From NCBI GenBank assembly GCA_035380245.1, contig DAOSXA010000001.1, forward strand, positions 936,716 to 1,000,715: a stretch of 64,000 bases of DNA. Direction: 5' to 3'. Below, one piece after another: positions 17,879 to 25,798 of the stretch (its first letter is position 1; the number at the start of each line of letters is the position of its first letter). A model generated the notes under the pieces. It saw nothing but the letters and a program-made list of their open reading frames with translations. It was not told the DNA's origin and did not search any database. Position numbers and translations under genes: made by a program. The stretch is from Candidatus Zixiibacteriota bacterium (GTDB lineage: Bacteria > Zixibacteria > MSB-5A5 > GN15 > FEB-12).

Positions 17879-18442
17879 TTACCATTGCACATCGAAACGG
17901 GACCGAGGGGCTCCGCATACGATACTCTCGGCTTCGACGACTTTGATATCGTCCGGATTTGTCAGATCAAACGCGGCTGCACAGGCAGCCTTGATATATC
18001 CCTCACCGATGTAGTTGACTCGACTATCGCGTCGACCCCATCTGCTCAGCCAGCCTTCATCGACATGAGAGTACTCCATGACTACAACCGCCGACCGGTC
18101 ATTGCACGCAAACCGAATCGCCCCGAGACCAACGAATGAAAAATACTGTTCCGCAATGGCGAGGCGGTCGGCGATATTCTTCACATTCTCCACTTCGTAA
18201 TATCTGATAAGAGGAGCATGGAATGCCTCGAACGAGGTGCGTATTAAATGGTCGGTTCCGTTTAAAAGAGAGGCATCGAGAGCGAGCTGGGTGAAGAGGG
18301 TGGCATAATGATGACAGTGCATGACACTCACTTCACCGTTGACATAGTGACGCATCCGGTTCTTATCGAACTCCTCTCGCACCTTGAACTTGACGGTCGA
18401 GTTATGCGAAGCATACCTTTTTGTAGATGCTACATCAGGCAT
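17879..18442 (-). CDS. V4R-like small-molecule-binding protein (first of pair)
   Basis: The 187-residue protein shares the ending pattern of its neighbour: GEGYIKAACAAAF, then a Glu-rich strand with VVEAESIVCGAP, as in V4R-type domains. A striking MHCHHY motif (about 41-46) could be a metal or heme site. The AGAGGAGAT ribosome site overlaps the stop codon of the upstream 59-residue gene, so translation is coupled. Neither protein has a signal peptide or membrane segment. I do not recognise a characterised homologue. Confidence 0.4.
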   Translation of the reverse strand: MPDVASTKRYASHNSTVKFKVREEFDKNRMRHYVNGEVSVMHCHHYATLFTQLALDASLLNGTDHLIRTSFEAFHAPLIRYYEVENVKNIADRLAIAEQYFSFVGLGAIRFACNDRSAVVVMEYSHVDEGWLSRWGRRDSRVNYIGEGYIKAACAAAFDLTNPDDIKVVEAESIVCGAPRSRFDVQW

Positions 18443-18453
18443 GAATATCTCCT

Positions 18454-18633
18454 CTAGGCTTCCGCCTTGATTTGTTGTATGGCCTTCTCAAATTTCTGGA
18501 TCAACTCGGGTGAATCCGGCGCCTGGGAGGCTCTTTGAGAGGGCAGGAGGGTGAGCATGGCGAGGCGGAATTGAGCTTTCATCCCCCCGATTGCCTTCGC
18601 TTTCTCGTAGTAATCTACGAGTTTTGTGCCCAT
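18454..18633 (-). CDS. 59-residue operon-leading protein
   Basis: This short gene reads MGTKLVDYYEKAKAIGG at its start and ends AIQQIKAEA. It is mostly amphipathic helix with a Pro-rich turn (QAPDSPEL) in the middle. A GAAAGGAACC ribosome site precedes the ATG, and its stop lies in the ribosome site of the next gene, which is good evidence that it is translated. It is likely a small partner or adaptor of the two V4R-like proteins. No family is recognised. Confidence 0.6.
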   Translation of the reverse strand: MGTKLVDYYEKAKAIGGMKAQFRLAMLTLLPSQRASQAPDSPELIQKFEKAIQQIKAEA

Positions 18634-18822
18634 GCTTGGTTCCTTTCGAAGCAGGATTGCATAATTATATTAGGTCTGGTCCATGTTGGCGTTAATGTTC
18701 TCTTGCAACGTCGGTCAGGTAACGGGTATCGGGAGCGACCTGCAGCTCTTGTTCCGATGGTGTTTAACCTGTTACCGTTTATAAATACAACTCCGTAACG
18801 AACGTTTTATCACGTATTGCAC

Positions 18823-19143
18823 TCAATTGAGCTCCGTCGCGGTATCTACCGAATCGGCAGGAACTTGTTCTACCAATTCCTGAAAACGACGGACGCTTTC
18901 GGCGATATTTCTACGATTTGGAATCAACCGGAGTGAACAGCTTCCCTGAACCCCTTTCACGATAGTTCCGTCGGACATGTCCAGCCGGAACAACGGCCGC
19001 TGAAAGGAGTCGTGGAATTCCAATTTTCCAAAACTGCCGAGAGCGATTATCTGCTCTCCGGTTATCGGCGATTCGAACACGACTTCCTTCATCCAGGATT
19101 TGCCGATACATTCGTCTATATCCTTAATCGCCGTAATTCTCAT
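18823..19143 (-). CDS. Hypothetical 106-residue protein
   Basis: A soluble protein with a strand-rich first half (KEVVFESPITGEQ, FRLDMSDGTIV) and a C-terminal amphipathic helix (RRFQELVEQ). No signal peptide, membrane segment or known motif is seen. The ribosome site is weak. The composition looks coding and nothing better occupies the stretch, but the gene could be spurious. It precedes the V4R-like operon on the same strand with a gap of about 190 bp. Confidence 0.4.
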   Translation of the reverse strand: MRITAIKDIDECIGKSWMKEVVFESPITGEQIIALGSFGKLEFHDSFQRPLFRLDMSDGTIVKGVQGSCSLRLIPNRRNIAESVRRFQELVEQVPADSVDTATELN

Positions 19144-19352
19144 GGAAGAGTCCGCTTCACATAATACCCCTTTTCACAACCCGGTTTATCAGACCGGTCG
19201 TCAAAACTCGAAAGCTGCCGGAAATTGTGTATTCCCCGTTGTGTAGAAGCAGAGAAACAACCGCCTCTAAACGTTCTCAGGATCCGATCCCCCGGCAATC
19301 TCTCTATAGGTATTTTCGGCAGTATAGACCTGGTTCTGGAGTGCCCGGGACC

Positions 19353-19508
19353 GGGGAAGTGTTGAAAAACCTCTTCTGCGGACGGGGACAAGCCCCGCCG
19401 CTGCGCGTTAGGAGTTCTAACTTCGCGTAACGGGTGGCCTTGTGTCGCTTGTACCTCTGTTGTGATAGGGATGAATATCCGAGCGTATGACTTCTTCAAC
19501 AATCCCCT
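19353..19508 (+). repeat. Dispersed inverted-repeat element, copy C
   Basis: Forward copy, from GGGGAAGTGTTGAAAAAC to TTCTTCAACAATCCCC. The first arm keeps GGGGACAAGCCCCGCCGC; the second arm is degenerate (ACGGGTGGCCTTGTGTCGC). It lies between divergent genes. Confidence 0.8.
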
Positions 19509-19568
19509 GGGTTTTACACCCTGGTTGAATTGGTACGAAACCGATACAAGCTCTATTGAATCCCACAA

Positions 19569-19604
19569 ACTAAGTCTTGACTTAGTCTTAACCCGGCCGA
19601 TATT
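19569..19604 (+). promoter_or_regulatory. Candidate promoter with 18-bp palindromic operator
   Basis: A perfect palindrome of two 8-base arms (ACTAAGTC / GACTTAGT, 2-base centre) at 19569-19586 covers a TTGACT -35-like hexamer at 19577. GATATT follows 16 bp later. It would drive the lipoprotein/barrel gene pair starting at 19678 and could be blocked by a dimeric repressor. Confidence 0.35.
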
Positions 19605-19677
19605 GTTGGTAGGTACCTGACTTATTGACTCCGGTTAGGGCCCGGTAAAGATGAAAACCATTTCCCAGGGAGAAAAA

Positions 19678-20625
19678 ATGCGTCTGAAATACGTAATTCC
19701 TCCTTTGATCATAGCCATGGCGCTGCTGTTGGCCGGTTGTAATATCTTCGGCTGGACCAGCGGTGAGAGCGCCGAGTCTAAGATCGACGAGGGCAAGGAG
19801 CATCTTCGCAACGCCGAGTACGAGGAGGCACTGGCCTCGTTCGCTGAGGCGATGGAGGAGGATCCAAACAGTTCCGAAGCCCGCTATTATCATGCCAAGG
19901 CTGCTATTCATGCCTCGGGTTTCAACGCCTTGTATCTGGCTCAGACTCTGGGCGACAACAATTTCTACAGCGGCTCGGATTTCCCGTTCACCGGCGATGA
20001 CTGGCCCAAGATCCGGGCCAACAGCCTGTACCAGGTATCAGGTGTGCTGTTCGATGATCTGCGCCCGATCTTTCGGCATGAGACAGAGGGTTCGTTTGAC
20101 TCCTCCGACATTGTTTTCGATCTGGGTCTGGCGGCCGGTATGAAGGGTTTGCTGATGTTCCAGGACACCAACCTCGACGGGATCATCGACAACGATGATT
20201 TCAACTGGCTGATCGAATATCTCGACGGTCTCAGTCGGGGTTTCGAGTTCAGTAATCTTCCGGAGTATATCAATCAGCACTCCGGCGGCGCCGCCAAGCT
20301 TTCCGGGTCTATGACACTGGCTCCTTTGCCGATCGACCCGTTGCTGATCGCTGCGTTCAACGCGTTCGTTGACAACATCGCCGAGATTATCGATTTCGCC
20401 TACGCAATCATCATGTCGATCGCTACGGAGAATTTCGGAGTGGATCCGGCCGATGTCGCCAGCGTGCTGACCGAGGCTAAGAACTTAGCCCATTATTACC
20501 GCATCGCCGACAATCTGGATAACGACAATGACAGTCGGATCGATGAAGAAATCATTAACGGTCTTGACGACGACGGGGACGGTCGCATCGATGAGGATAG
20601 CGACGGTTCCTGGGAACTGTTGTGA
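19678..20625 (+). CDS. TPR-like lipoprotein with C-terminal acidic repeats
   Basis: The 315-residue protein has a lipoprotein signal ending in LLAGC (Cys at about 18). A TPR-like helix pair follows (EGKEHLRNAEYEEALASFAE, about 40-59). The C-terminus has EF-hand/thrombospondin-3-like acidic motifs (DNDNDSRIDEE, DDDGDGRIDED) that may bind calcium. A GGGAGA site precedes the ATG. The outer-membrane barrel gene starts 14 bp after the stop, so the two proteins probably act together at the outer membrane. The function is unknown. Confidence 0.75.
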   Translation: MRLKYVIPPLIIAMALLLAGCNIFGWTSGESAESKIDEGKEHLRNAEYEEALASFAEAMEEDPNSSEARYYHAKAAIHASGFNALYLAQTLGDNNFYSGSDFPFTGDDWPKIRANSLYQVSGVLFDDLRPIFRHETEGSFDSSDIVFDLGLAAGMKGLLMFQDTNLDGIIDNDDFNWLIEYLDGLSRGFEFSNLPEYINQHSGGAAKLSGSMTLAPLPIDPLLIAAFNAFVDNIAEIIDFAYAIIMSIATENFGVDPADVASVLTEAKNLAHYYRIADNLDNDNDSRIDEEIINGLDDDGDGRIDEDSDGSWELL

Positions 20626-20639
20626 GGAGGGAGACCGTG

Positions 20640-21731
20640 ATGAAATCTACAATAATCATTATAACGCTGATGCTTCTGGTTCTGTCGGGAGTCGTTTCGG
20701 CCGAGACCAGAAACTCGCAATACCTAGATGTCCGCTCGCTCTCCATGGGCGGTACGGCGATTACTACCTTTGACGATTTCCGGGCGATCATGTACAACCC
20801 GGCTTCGTTGAAGCATCGCGATGGACTGAAAGTCGATATTTTTGCCTTGCAGGTTCGTCTGGACAAGGACGTCCGCAGCATGGTCGACTTTTACTCCGAC
20901 AACGAGGAACTGTTCGACAATTATGCCGACACCACTTTATCAGCACAGCAGGAACTGCTCGACGGTCTGGCCGAGTGGGATGACTCCTGGCTCGGGGCCG
21001 GTGTGTACGGTCATATCGGTGTTCAATACGGCAGTTTCGCAATCGGCCAGTATGGTTCGATGGATGTCGAGTTCAAGACCGACAAAGGTATTTTCGAGCC
21101 GAGTGTTTACGAATGCGGTATTGCCGATATCGTAACTACGGGTGGTCTATCGTTCGAGATCCCCGCATCGATTACCGGTAATGTCCTGCCAAATCGTCTC
21201 TACGGCGGCGCGGCGCTGAAAATTATCAAGCGCTATGAATTGCACGAGTTGCGGCTGTCCGCCTCCGAGGTTAATCTCTCGGATGCCTATGACACGCTGC
21301 TCGAAGAATCCGCCTGGGGTTATGGTGTAGACCTGGGACTCAAGTATGAATTGATCCCCAACAAAGCCGATCTCGGTCTTCGGGTGGTTGACCTCCTGGC
21401 CGATATCGACGATGAACGGCCGCCACTCGAGGTGAATATCGGCGGTTCGATGCGCCTGTCCAGGGGTATCCTCGTTGCGGCGGATATCAACGATGCTTTC
21501 TTCCATAAGGGAGAGTCGTTCTTCAACAAGGTTCACCTCGGGGCCGAAGTGCCATTGAGCAAACCGCTCAAAGTACGAGCCGGGATCGGGCAGGGCTATC
21601 CCTCTGTCGGGGCCGGTCTCGATTTCGGTTTCATTCAGCTTGACGGCGTCGTTTACGGCACCGAACGAACCAGCCGGGTTGGAGGAGAAGGCGAGTTCAA
21701 TTACGCCTTCCGTCTGAAATTGGGATTCTGA
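20640..21731 (+). CDS. Outer-membrane beta-barrel protein, PorV/TraF-like
   Basis: The 363-residue protein has a signal peptide ending VSAE. The first mature segment, LDVRSLSMGGTAITTFDD, followed by YNPASL, matches the start of PorV/UPF0164/TraF-like barrels (normally SLSMGGA...NPA). Alternating strands run to a C-terminal aromatic residue (RLKLGF), the usual barrel end. Such proteins may be porins, transporters or accessory factors for C-terminal-domain secretion. GGAGG lies 8-12 bases before the ATG at 20640. It is paired with the upstream lipoprotein. Confidence 0.75.
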   Translation: MKSTIIIITLMLLVLSGVVSAETRNSQYLDVRSLSMGGTAITTFDDFRAIMYNPASLKHRDGLKVDIFALQVRLDKDVRSMVDFYSDNEELFDNYADTTLSAQQELLDGLAEWDDSWLGAGVYGHIGVQYGSFAIGQYGSMDVEFKTDKGIFEPSVYECGIADIVTTGGLSFEIPASITGNVLPNRLYGGAALKIIKRYELHELRLSASEVNLSDAYDTLLEESAWGYGVDLGLKYELIPNKADLGLRVVDLLADIDDERPPLEVNIGGSMRLSRGILVAADINDAFFHKGESFFNKVHLGAEVPLSKPLKVRAGIGQGYPSVGAGLDFGFIQLDGVVYGTERTSRVGGEGEFNYAFRLKLGF

Positions 21732-21797
21732 TTTTGTGAGTTAAGCGACTCGACGCGATAAACAACATTGAGTCGCGCATAGGTTCTTTTTTTCGCG

Positions 21798-21833
21798 TCG
21801 CCCGAGGAGATACTCCTCGGGCGATGTTTTTTT
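21798..21833 (+). terminator. Rho-independent terminator after the barrel gene
   Basis: A perfect 12-bp stem (TCGCCCGAGGAG / CTCCTCGGGCGA) with a 3-base loop is followed by TGTTTTTTT. Confidence 0.9.
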
Positions 21834-21835
21834 GA

Positions 21836-21934
21836 TGGCCGTATGCTACGTGAAGTTAGAGCTTCCAGGCGCGTAGCTGAAGGGCTTGTCTTCCCGGCGA
21901 TTGGGTTCTTGCGGAGGTTTTTTCAACACTCCCA
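21836..21934 (-). repeat. Dispersed inverted-repeat element, copy D (half copy)
   Basis: Reverse copy ending TTTTTTCAACACTCCC. It keeps one arm as GGGCTTGTCTTCCC with the CGCGTAG joint, while the outer arm is missing. It directly follows the terminator. Confidence 0.6.
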
Positions 21935-22031
21935 AAGGAAGGAGCCCGCCGGGGATCAGGCTTCCCCGACGGGCATGAGAGGCATAAGATGAAGGTTTTT
22001 CTGCTCCCGGCAGAGAGGTCGTTCAAGCCCC

Positions 22032-22232
22032 TCAACTGAATCCGCTGGAGCAACGCGATCCGCCGCTGCCGGAACCGCTGTCCGATCCTCCCGAGGGAGA
22101 CGCCACCAACGAGAGCATTTTGTGCACCTTTTCCGATCCGCATTTGGGACAGGGTGGCGGTGGTGCACTGGCCGAGACCAATTCCTCGAACTGATTACCG
22201 CAGCTCTCGCATTCGTATTTATAAAGCGGCAT
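22032..22232 (-). CDS. FmdB-type zinc-ribbon protein
   Basis: The 66-residue protein starts MPLYKYECESCGNQFE and has a second Cys pair, CPKCGSEKV, forming the rubredoxin-like zinc ribbon of the FmdB/CxxC-SSSS family. A low-complexity Gly-Ser tail follows, as is usual. The family role is unclear (regulatory roles have been proposed). A GAGGTAATT site precedes the ATG, and the stop of the DUF6132-like gene lies 10 bases upstream, so it is the last gene of the operon osmC - DUF302 - DUF6132-like - fmdB. Confidence 0.85.
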   Translation of the reverse strand: MPLYKYECESCGNQFEELVSASAPPPPCPKCGSEKVHKMLSLVASPSGGSDSGSGSGGSRCSSGFS

Positions 22233-22242
22233 AATTACCTCG

Positions 22243-22419
22243 TTAATCCGTTACCGATATGACCGCCCCGGTCACCAGCCCCAATCCGGTCGCCAGATAA
22301 GGGTTACACATAAGGGCTCAAGTCGCTCCAAATTCGATATAGAGCAATGAGAACGTCAGACCGATCACACCGCCCACTGCGGCGAACAACGCGGTTCTTT
22401 TGTATCCGGCCTTTGTCAT
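22243..22419 (-). CDS. DUF6132-like small membrane protein with in-frame TGA, candidate selenoprotein
   Basis: Read through one TGA (22318-22320), this frame gives 58 residues. They form a membrane helix (about 9-28), then GAT-[TGA]-ALMCNPYLATG, a second hydrophobic helix, and TAA at 22243. From memory, DUF6132 proteins have a helix, a Cys-x-I-T-S-N-P-Y type loop and a second helix. The TGA falls where the conserved Cys stands, five residues before Asn-Pro, and a second Cys follows four residues later. The TAA sits immediately before the fmdB ribosome site, as expected of a real gene end. A hairpin with a G-starting loop lies at the right distance after the TGA. The alternative is a 33-residue truncated gene. 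No Sec machinery is visible in the window. Confidence 0.6.
22284..22298 (-). promoter_or_regulatory. SECIS-like hairpin downstream of the in-frame TGA
   Basis: On the mRNA, AUCUG pairs with CGGAU around the loop GCGAC, which begins with G at nucleotide 25 after the UGA. ACCC/GGGG can extend the stem below a small internal loop. Bacterial SECIS elements have a short apical stem and a loop with G in the first or second position, roughly 16-37 nucleotides after UGA. This was folded by eye only. Confidence 0.4.
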
Positions 22420-22450
22420 ACTTATCACGATTTCCCTAAATTCGGTCTTT

Positions 22451-22843
22451 TCAAACCGAAGCCTCCATGATCGACTTCAACGTCGTTTCCACTTCACTGG
22501 CGAGCTGGTCCAGACCGGCTTCGGGAAACATGGTTGCAATCATGCCGGGTCGGCCGAGGGTTACAAAAGTCTTGTTGCTTTCGGTGTGAACCGAAAACCG
22601 GCAGGGCATGAAGATCGCTACCCCTACTTCTTGCTGAGTCGCCTGATGGGCGAAACCGGCGTTGCAGACCTCGATTATTTTCAGCGGGCCGCGTTCGATG
22701 CCTTTTTCCTTCAATGTATTCTGAACATCATGAATGGCCAGAACGCGAAAGCTGTGTTCGGCGGCCTGCTTCTTCAGATTCTCGACGACATCGTCGAACG
22801 CCTTATCCGACTGCAACTTATATGTAAATTCGGTTGTGTTCAT
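22451..22843 (-). CDS. DUF302-family protein
   Basis: The 130-residue protein matches DUF302: early YKLQSDKAFDDVVENLKK, a middle CNAGFA segment (Cys in the family-conserved position after the IIEVCN strand), and a PCRFSVH strand. The family fold binds small ligands, and members are often found near thiol and redox genes. I chose the ATG at 22843 because TAGGAGCG lies just upstream; a longer start at 22909 overlaps osmC without a ribosome site. It is part of the osmC operon. Confidence 0.85.
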   Translation of the reverse strand: MNTTEFTYKLQSDKAFDDVVENLKKQAAEHSFRVLAIHDVQNTLKEKGIERGPLKIIEVCNAGFAHQATQQEVGVAIFMPCRFSVHTESNKTFVTLGRPGMIATMFPEAGLDQLASEVETTLKSIMEASV

Positions 22844-22905
22844 AACCACGCTCCTATGGTTGTCTTTCCTCCTTAGATAGAAAGACCGCTCAAACGATTC
22901 AAGAA

Positions 22906-23319
22906 TCATTCAAGAATTTCGAAGCTGGTTTTCACCTCGGCCGGGCTCTGAATGGTCTGACTGATCACGCAATACTTGGACTCGGACAGCTCAATCGCCT
23001 TGGCGAGTTTCTTTTTGTCCAGATTGTCCCCTTTGGCCAAATACTTGATTTCGATAGTATGAAACGGCTTGGGATAGTCTTCGTTCTGGTGCGCTGTTAC
23101 TTCGATTTCGAGCGATTCGAGTTTCTGGCGCTGCTTCTCGAGGATTCTTACGATGTCAATCCCGGTGCATCCGGCCACGGCGTAGAGAAGTAACTCGGTT
23201 GGTTTGAACCCGGATTCATCGCCGCCGGCCGACTTGGCGCCGTCGGTGATAATCTTGTGGCCGAATATGTTGACTCCCTCGAATTTAATCCCTCCGGCCC
23301 AGTTCATTTTTATCTGCAT
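22906..23319 (-). CDS. OsmC/Ohr-family protein
   Basis: The 137-residue protein belongs to the OsmC superfamily of thiol peroxidases. It has the helix Cys in VAGCTGIDIV and the second Cys in SKYCVIS, the redox pair that reduces organic hydroperoxides, and a PTELLLYAVAGC segment typical of the group. The ATG at 23319 has GGAGA 8-12 bases upstream; a TTG at 23337 is less likely. It leads the minus-strand operon with DUF302, DUF6132-like and fmdB genes, which together suggests a sulfur or peroxide-related role. Confidence 0.9.
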   Translation of the reverse strand: MQIKMNWAGGIKFEGVNIFGHKIITDGAKSAGGDESGFKPTELLLYAVAGCTGIDIVRILEKQRQKLESLEIEVTAHQNEDYPKPFHTIEIKYLAKGDNLDKKKLAKAIELSESKYCVISQTIQSPAEVKTSFEILE

Positions 23320-23488
23320 AGTATTTGTCTCCGGCAATTGGTATTCTTCTTACGTTTTGCGGCTATATTAAAAGCCGTATGTTCAATCAACAACAGGCGA
23401 GTCCCTGATTCGTTCCGGGATTCTTTTCGGATACGTCCGAAAACATTTACGGTTTGATTATAACACCGGCGAAGACGATATTACCTCA

Positions 23489-25531
23489 ATGAACGATGTC
23501 GATCACAATTCCTCACTAGCGGCCGTTCTCTTTTTCACTTTGCTGCTTATCCTGGCAGCGGTCAATTTGTTCGATCTTGCCTGGTTCTGGTCGATAGATT
23601 TTGCCCCGTATTATCCGGGGGCGGCCATCTATATCGGCATCGGACTTCTTCTGTTAGGCGCGTGGGACCCGGTCAGGTCGTGGGTGTATCAATTGCTTGC
23701 GAAAACAGGGGAAAGGATCAACCGGAAATCCCGATCAGGTAAAATCATCATGCTTGGTCTGGCGGCGGCGGTGTTCGTTGTCCTGACGATCCTGTTTTCT
23801 TCCGCCACCAATCTTACCGGTGATGCTTCATTGCGGTTAAACCAACTCGATTCCGGTCGCTGGTGGCTGCCGACCGAGGCGGGTGATTTTGTCCTGCACG
23901 CTCTCTGGAATCGGGTAATCAGCGAGCCGCTCGGCCTGACCGCCGCCGATACTTATCGCTGGTTCAGTATTCTTTGCGGGATATTTTTCGTAATCAACAG
24001 CGCCCGTCTTTCGTTCTATCTGTTTCGGGAGCGAGGGGGCGTTGTTTTTCTGCTGCTGTTTACCGGGACCGCGGCTTTATTTTTCGGTTATATCGAAAGC
24101 TATTCGCTTATCGCCGCTCTGTTGCCGCAACTTCTCCTGAGCGCCCTCAGGGCGATTGAGGGGACAGGCTCACGGGTGGCGTTTGTCCTATGGTTCGTCG
24201 TCGGTACGGTCGTGCACAGTGTTACGCCGATCCTGTTTGCCGGTGTTCTGCTGGTGGTGCTGACCGTCTCCGATCGGGATGAACCTTCGCGACGTTCAAG
24301 GCTCAATCGCTTTTTCCTGATCCTGACTGCCGCCGGTCTGGTTGTTCTGTTTCTCCTGCGCGGTTTTGGTCTGTTCGATCTGCCCCGTTATGTGATGGGC
24401 TTTACGGCTAGTGGGCCCTATGAGATCAGCCTGCTTGATTCCAAACACTGGCAGAATGTGATCGGCTGGTTGCTCTTGACGGCGCTGCCGTTTTTGTTTC
24501 TGTTGCCGTCGACGCTCTCGGCTGTTCGTTCCCTTGCTGTGGCGCCGCGAAAATTCCTGGCTGTCTGGTTAATGATCCCCTCGCTGTTGTTCATCCTGTT
24601 GTTTCTGCCGCAGTTGGGAGGTGTCCGCGACTGGGACCTGTTTTCACTGGCCGGATGGCTCCTTACGGCCGGAGCGCTTATCGTCCTTGATCCTGATGAT
24701 TCGGTTTCAGGTTGTCGCTGTTGGTCGTGGGTGGCGCCGGTTGTGCTGATGACATTATTGGTGACCGGGATGTTCACAGGTGTCAATGCCTCGATGAAGG
24801 CCTCGGTTGATCGTTTTGCCCGGACACTCGATCAGTCGCGTGTCCGCAACCAGATCTGGGAGTACCTGAATCTAATCGACCATGCCCAGTCCGATCCGGC
24901 GGTGCGTAATCGTGTCCCGGAGTTCGCCCGAAAGGCCTGGCAGCAGCCTCCTTATCGGCCGGTAGACTCGTTGAACATTATTCGTCGGTTGCATTACAAC
25001 CTGGTGGAACGAAATCGGGCGGTCAACAGTGTCGAGGCAGTCGCATCGAGTCTCGGATTTGCCATTGACGATGAATCCGCCTGGTTGCTTCTGGCTCGTT
25101 ATTTCCTTAATGCCGGCTCTCCCGCCGAGCAGGAGAATCTCGCCGAGATACTCGGTCGACATTTGCCGAACAGTTCACGGGCGCAGATGTATGCCGGAGT
25201 GGTAAATCTTAAACAGCAACGATTCCCCCTGGCCGAGCAGCGACTCGGTCGCGCGTATCAGTTGGACTCCGCCGATGTCGATATTGTGCTCAACTACGGC
25301 TCGCTTCAATTCGAAGAGGGTAAACTGCCTGCTGCCGAGCGTTTGTTCGAGCGGGCGATGAGTCTGGATTCCACCTCGTACCTGGCCTGTTACAATTTAG
25401 CGCTGATTGCCGAACGGGAGCGGGATATTGATCGATCCGCTTCGCTGGCTCGCAAGGCTCTGTCGCTGACTTCCGTTCCGACCCAACAGCAAGCGGCCCA
25501 GGCGCTGCTCGAACGCCTGGACCGGAAGTAG
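23489..25531 (+). CDS. Polytopic membrane protein with C-terminal TPR repeats
   Basis: The 680-residue protein has about 11-12 membrane helices over residues 1-430, then a soluble part with TPR-like repeats (LNYGSLQFEEGKLPAAERLF and following, about 600-660). The early LTGDASLRLNQL loop and the layout recall C-type (GT-C) glycosyltransferases with a TPR tail. However, no clear Asp-Asp catalytic motif stands out, so this stays a suggestion. A glycosylation or lipid-linked sugar role in the envelope is possible. No operon partner is seen. Confidence 0.6.
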   Translation: MNDVDHNSSLAAVLFFTLLLILAAVNLFDLAWFWSIDFAPYYPGAAIYIGIGLLLLGAWDPVRSWVYQLLAKTGERINRKSRSGKIIMLGLAAAVFVVLTILFSSATNLTGDASLRLNQLDSGRWWLPTEAGDFVLHALWNRVISEPLGLTAADTYRWFSILCGIFFVINSARLSFYLFRERGGVVFLLLFTGTAALFFGYIESYSLIAALLPQLLLSALRAIEGTGSRVAFVLWFVVGTVVHSVTPILFAGVLLVVLTVSDRDEPSRRSRLNRFFLILTAAGLVVLFLLRGFGLFDLPRYVMGFTASGPYEISLLDSKHWQNVIGWLLLTALPFLFLLPSTLSAVRSLAVAPRKFLAVWLMIPSLLFILLFLPQLGGVRDWDLFSLAGWLLTAGALIVLDPDDSVSGCRCWSWVAPVVLMTLLVTGMFTGVNASMKASVDRFARTLDQSRVRNQIWEYLNLIDHAQSDPAVRNRVPEFARKAWQQPPYRPVDSLNIIRRLHYNLVERNRAVNSVEAVASSLGFAIDDESAWLLLARYFLNAGSPAEQENLAEILGRHLPNSSRAQMYAGVVNLKQQRFPLAEQRLGRAYQLDSADVDIVLNYGSLQFEEGKLPAAERLFERAMSLDSTSYLACYNLALIAERERDIDRSASLARKALSLTSVPTQQQAAQALLERLDRK

Positions 25532-25551
25532 GAAGTAGCTTTTTAATCCCG

Positions 25552-25692
25552 CTATTTCATCAGCACCACCTTGACCGACGCGGTTTCTTTCTCCGACGAG
25601 ACGCACATGAGATAGACGCCCAAAGCCTGATCGGCAGTTATTTTATTCGTCAATAAGTATCTATATACCCTGATCCTCGTAGAAAAAATGTT
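25552..25692 (-). pseudogene. Relic of a FlgD-like sorting domain C-terminus
   Basis: On the minus strand, 46 open codons end in GVYLMCVSSEKETASVKVV-LMK and a stop. This matches the last strands of the sorting domain seen in the three large secreted proteins (SGVYFYRL...TKKMLLLK), but the frame closes upstream at a TGA (25693-25695) and no start or other domain exists. It is most likely the surviving tail of a lost secreted protein gene. Confidence 0.5.
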
Positions 25693-25798
25693 TCAGCGGT
25701 TTAAGATATAAAAACTTAAAGACTGCGTTTTTTATCTCCGACTATAATAATACTGCGGAGAAAACTACTAACCCTATTTACCAATCTGAGGGTATACA

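Noticed and set aside
19140..19568. Open frame across the repeat element on the minus strand
   Set aside because: It is composed largely of the repeat element, has odd composition and no ribosome site.
22246..22311. Independent short gene starting at the ATG after the in-frame TGA
   Set aside because: It would have no ribosome site and would encode only the second helix; reading through the TGA explains the region better.
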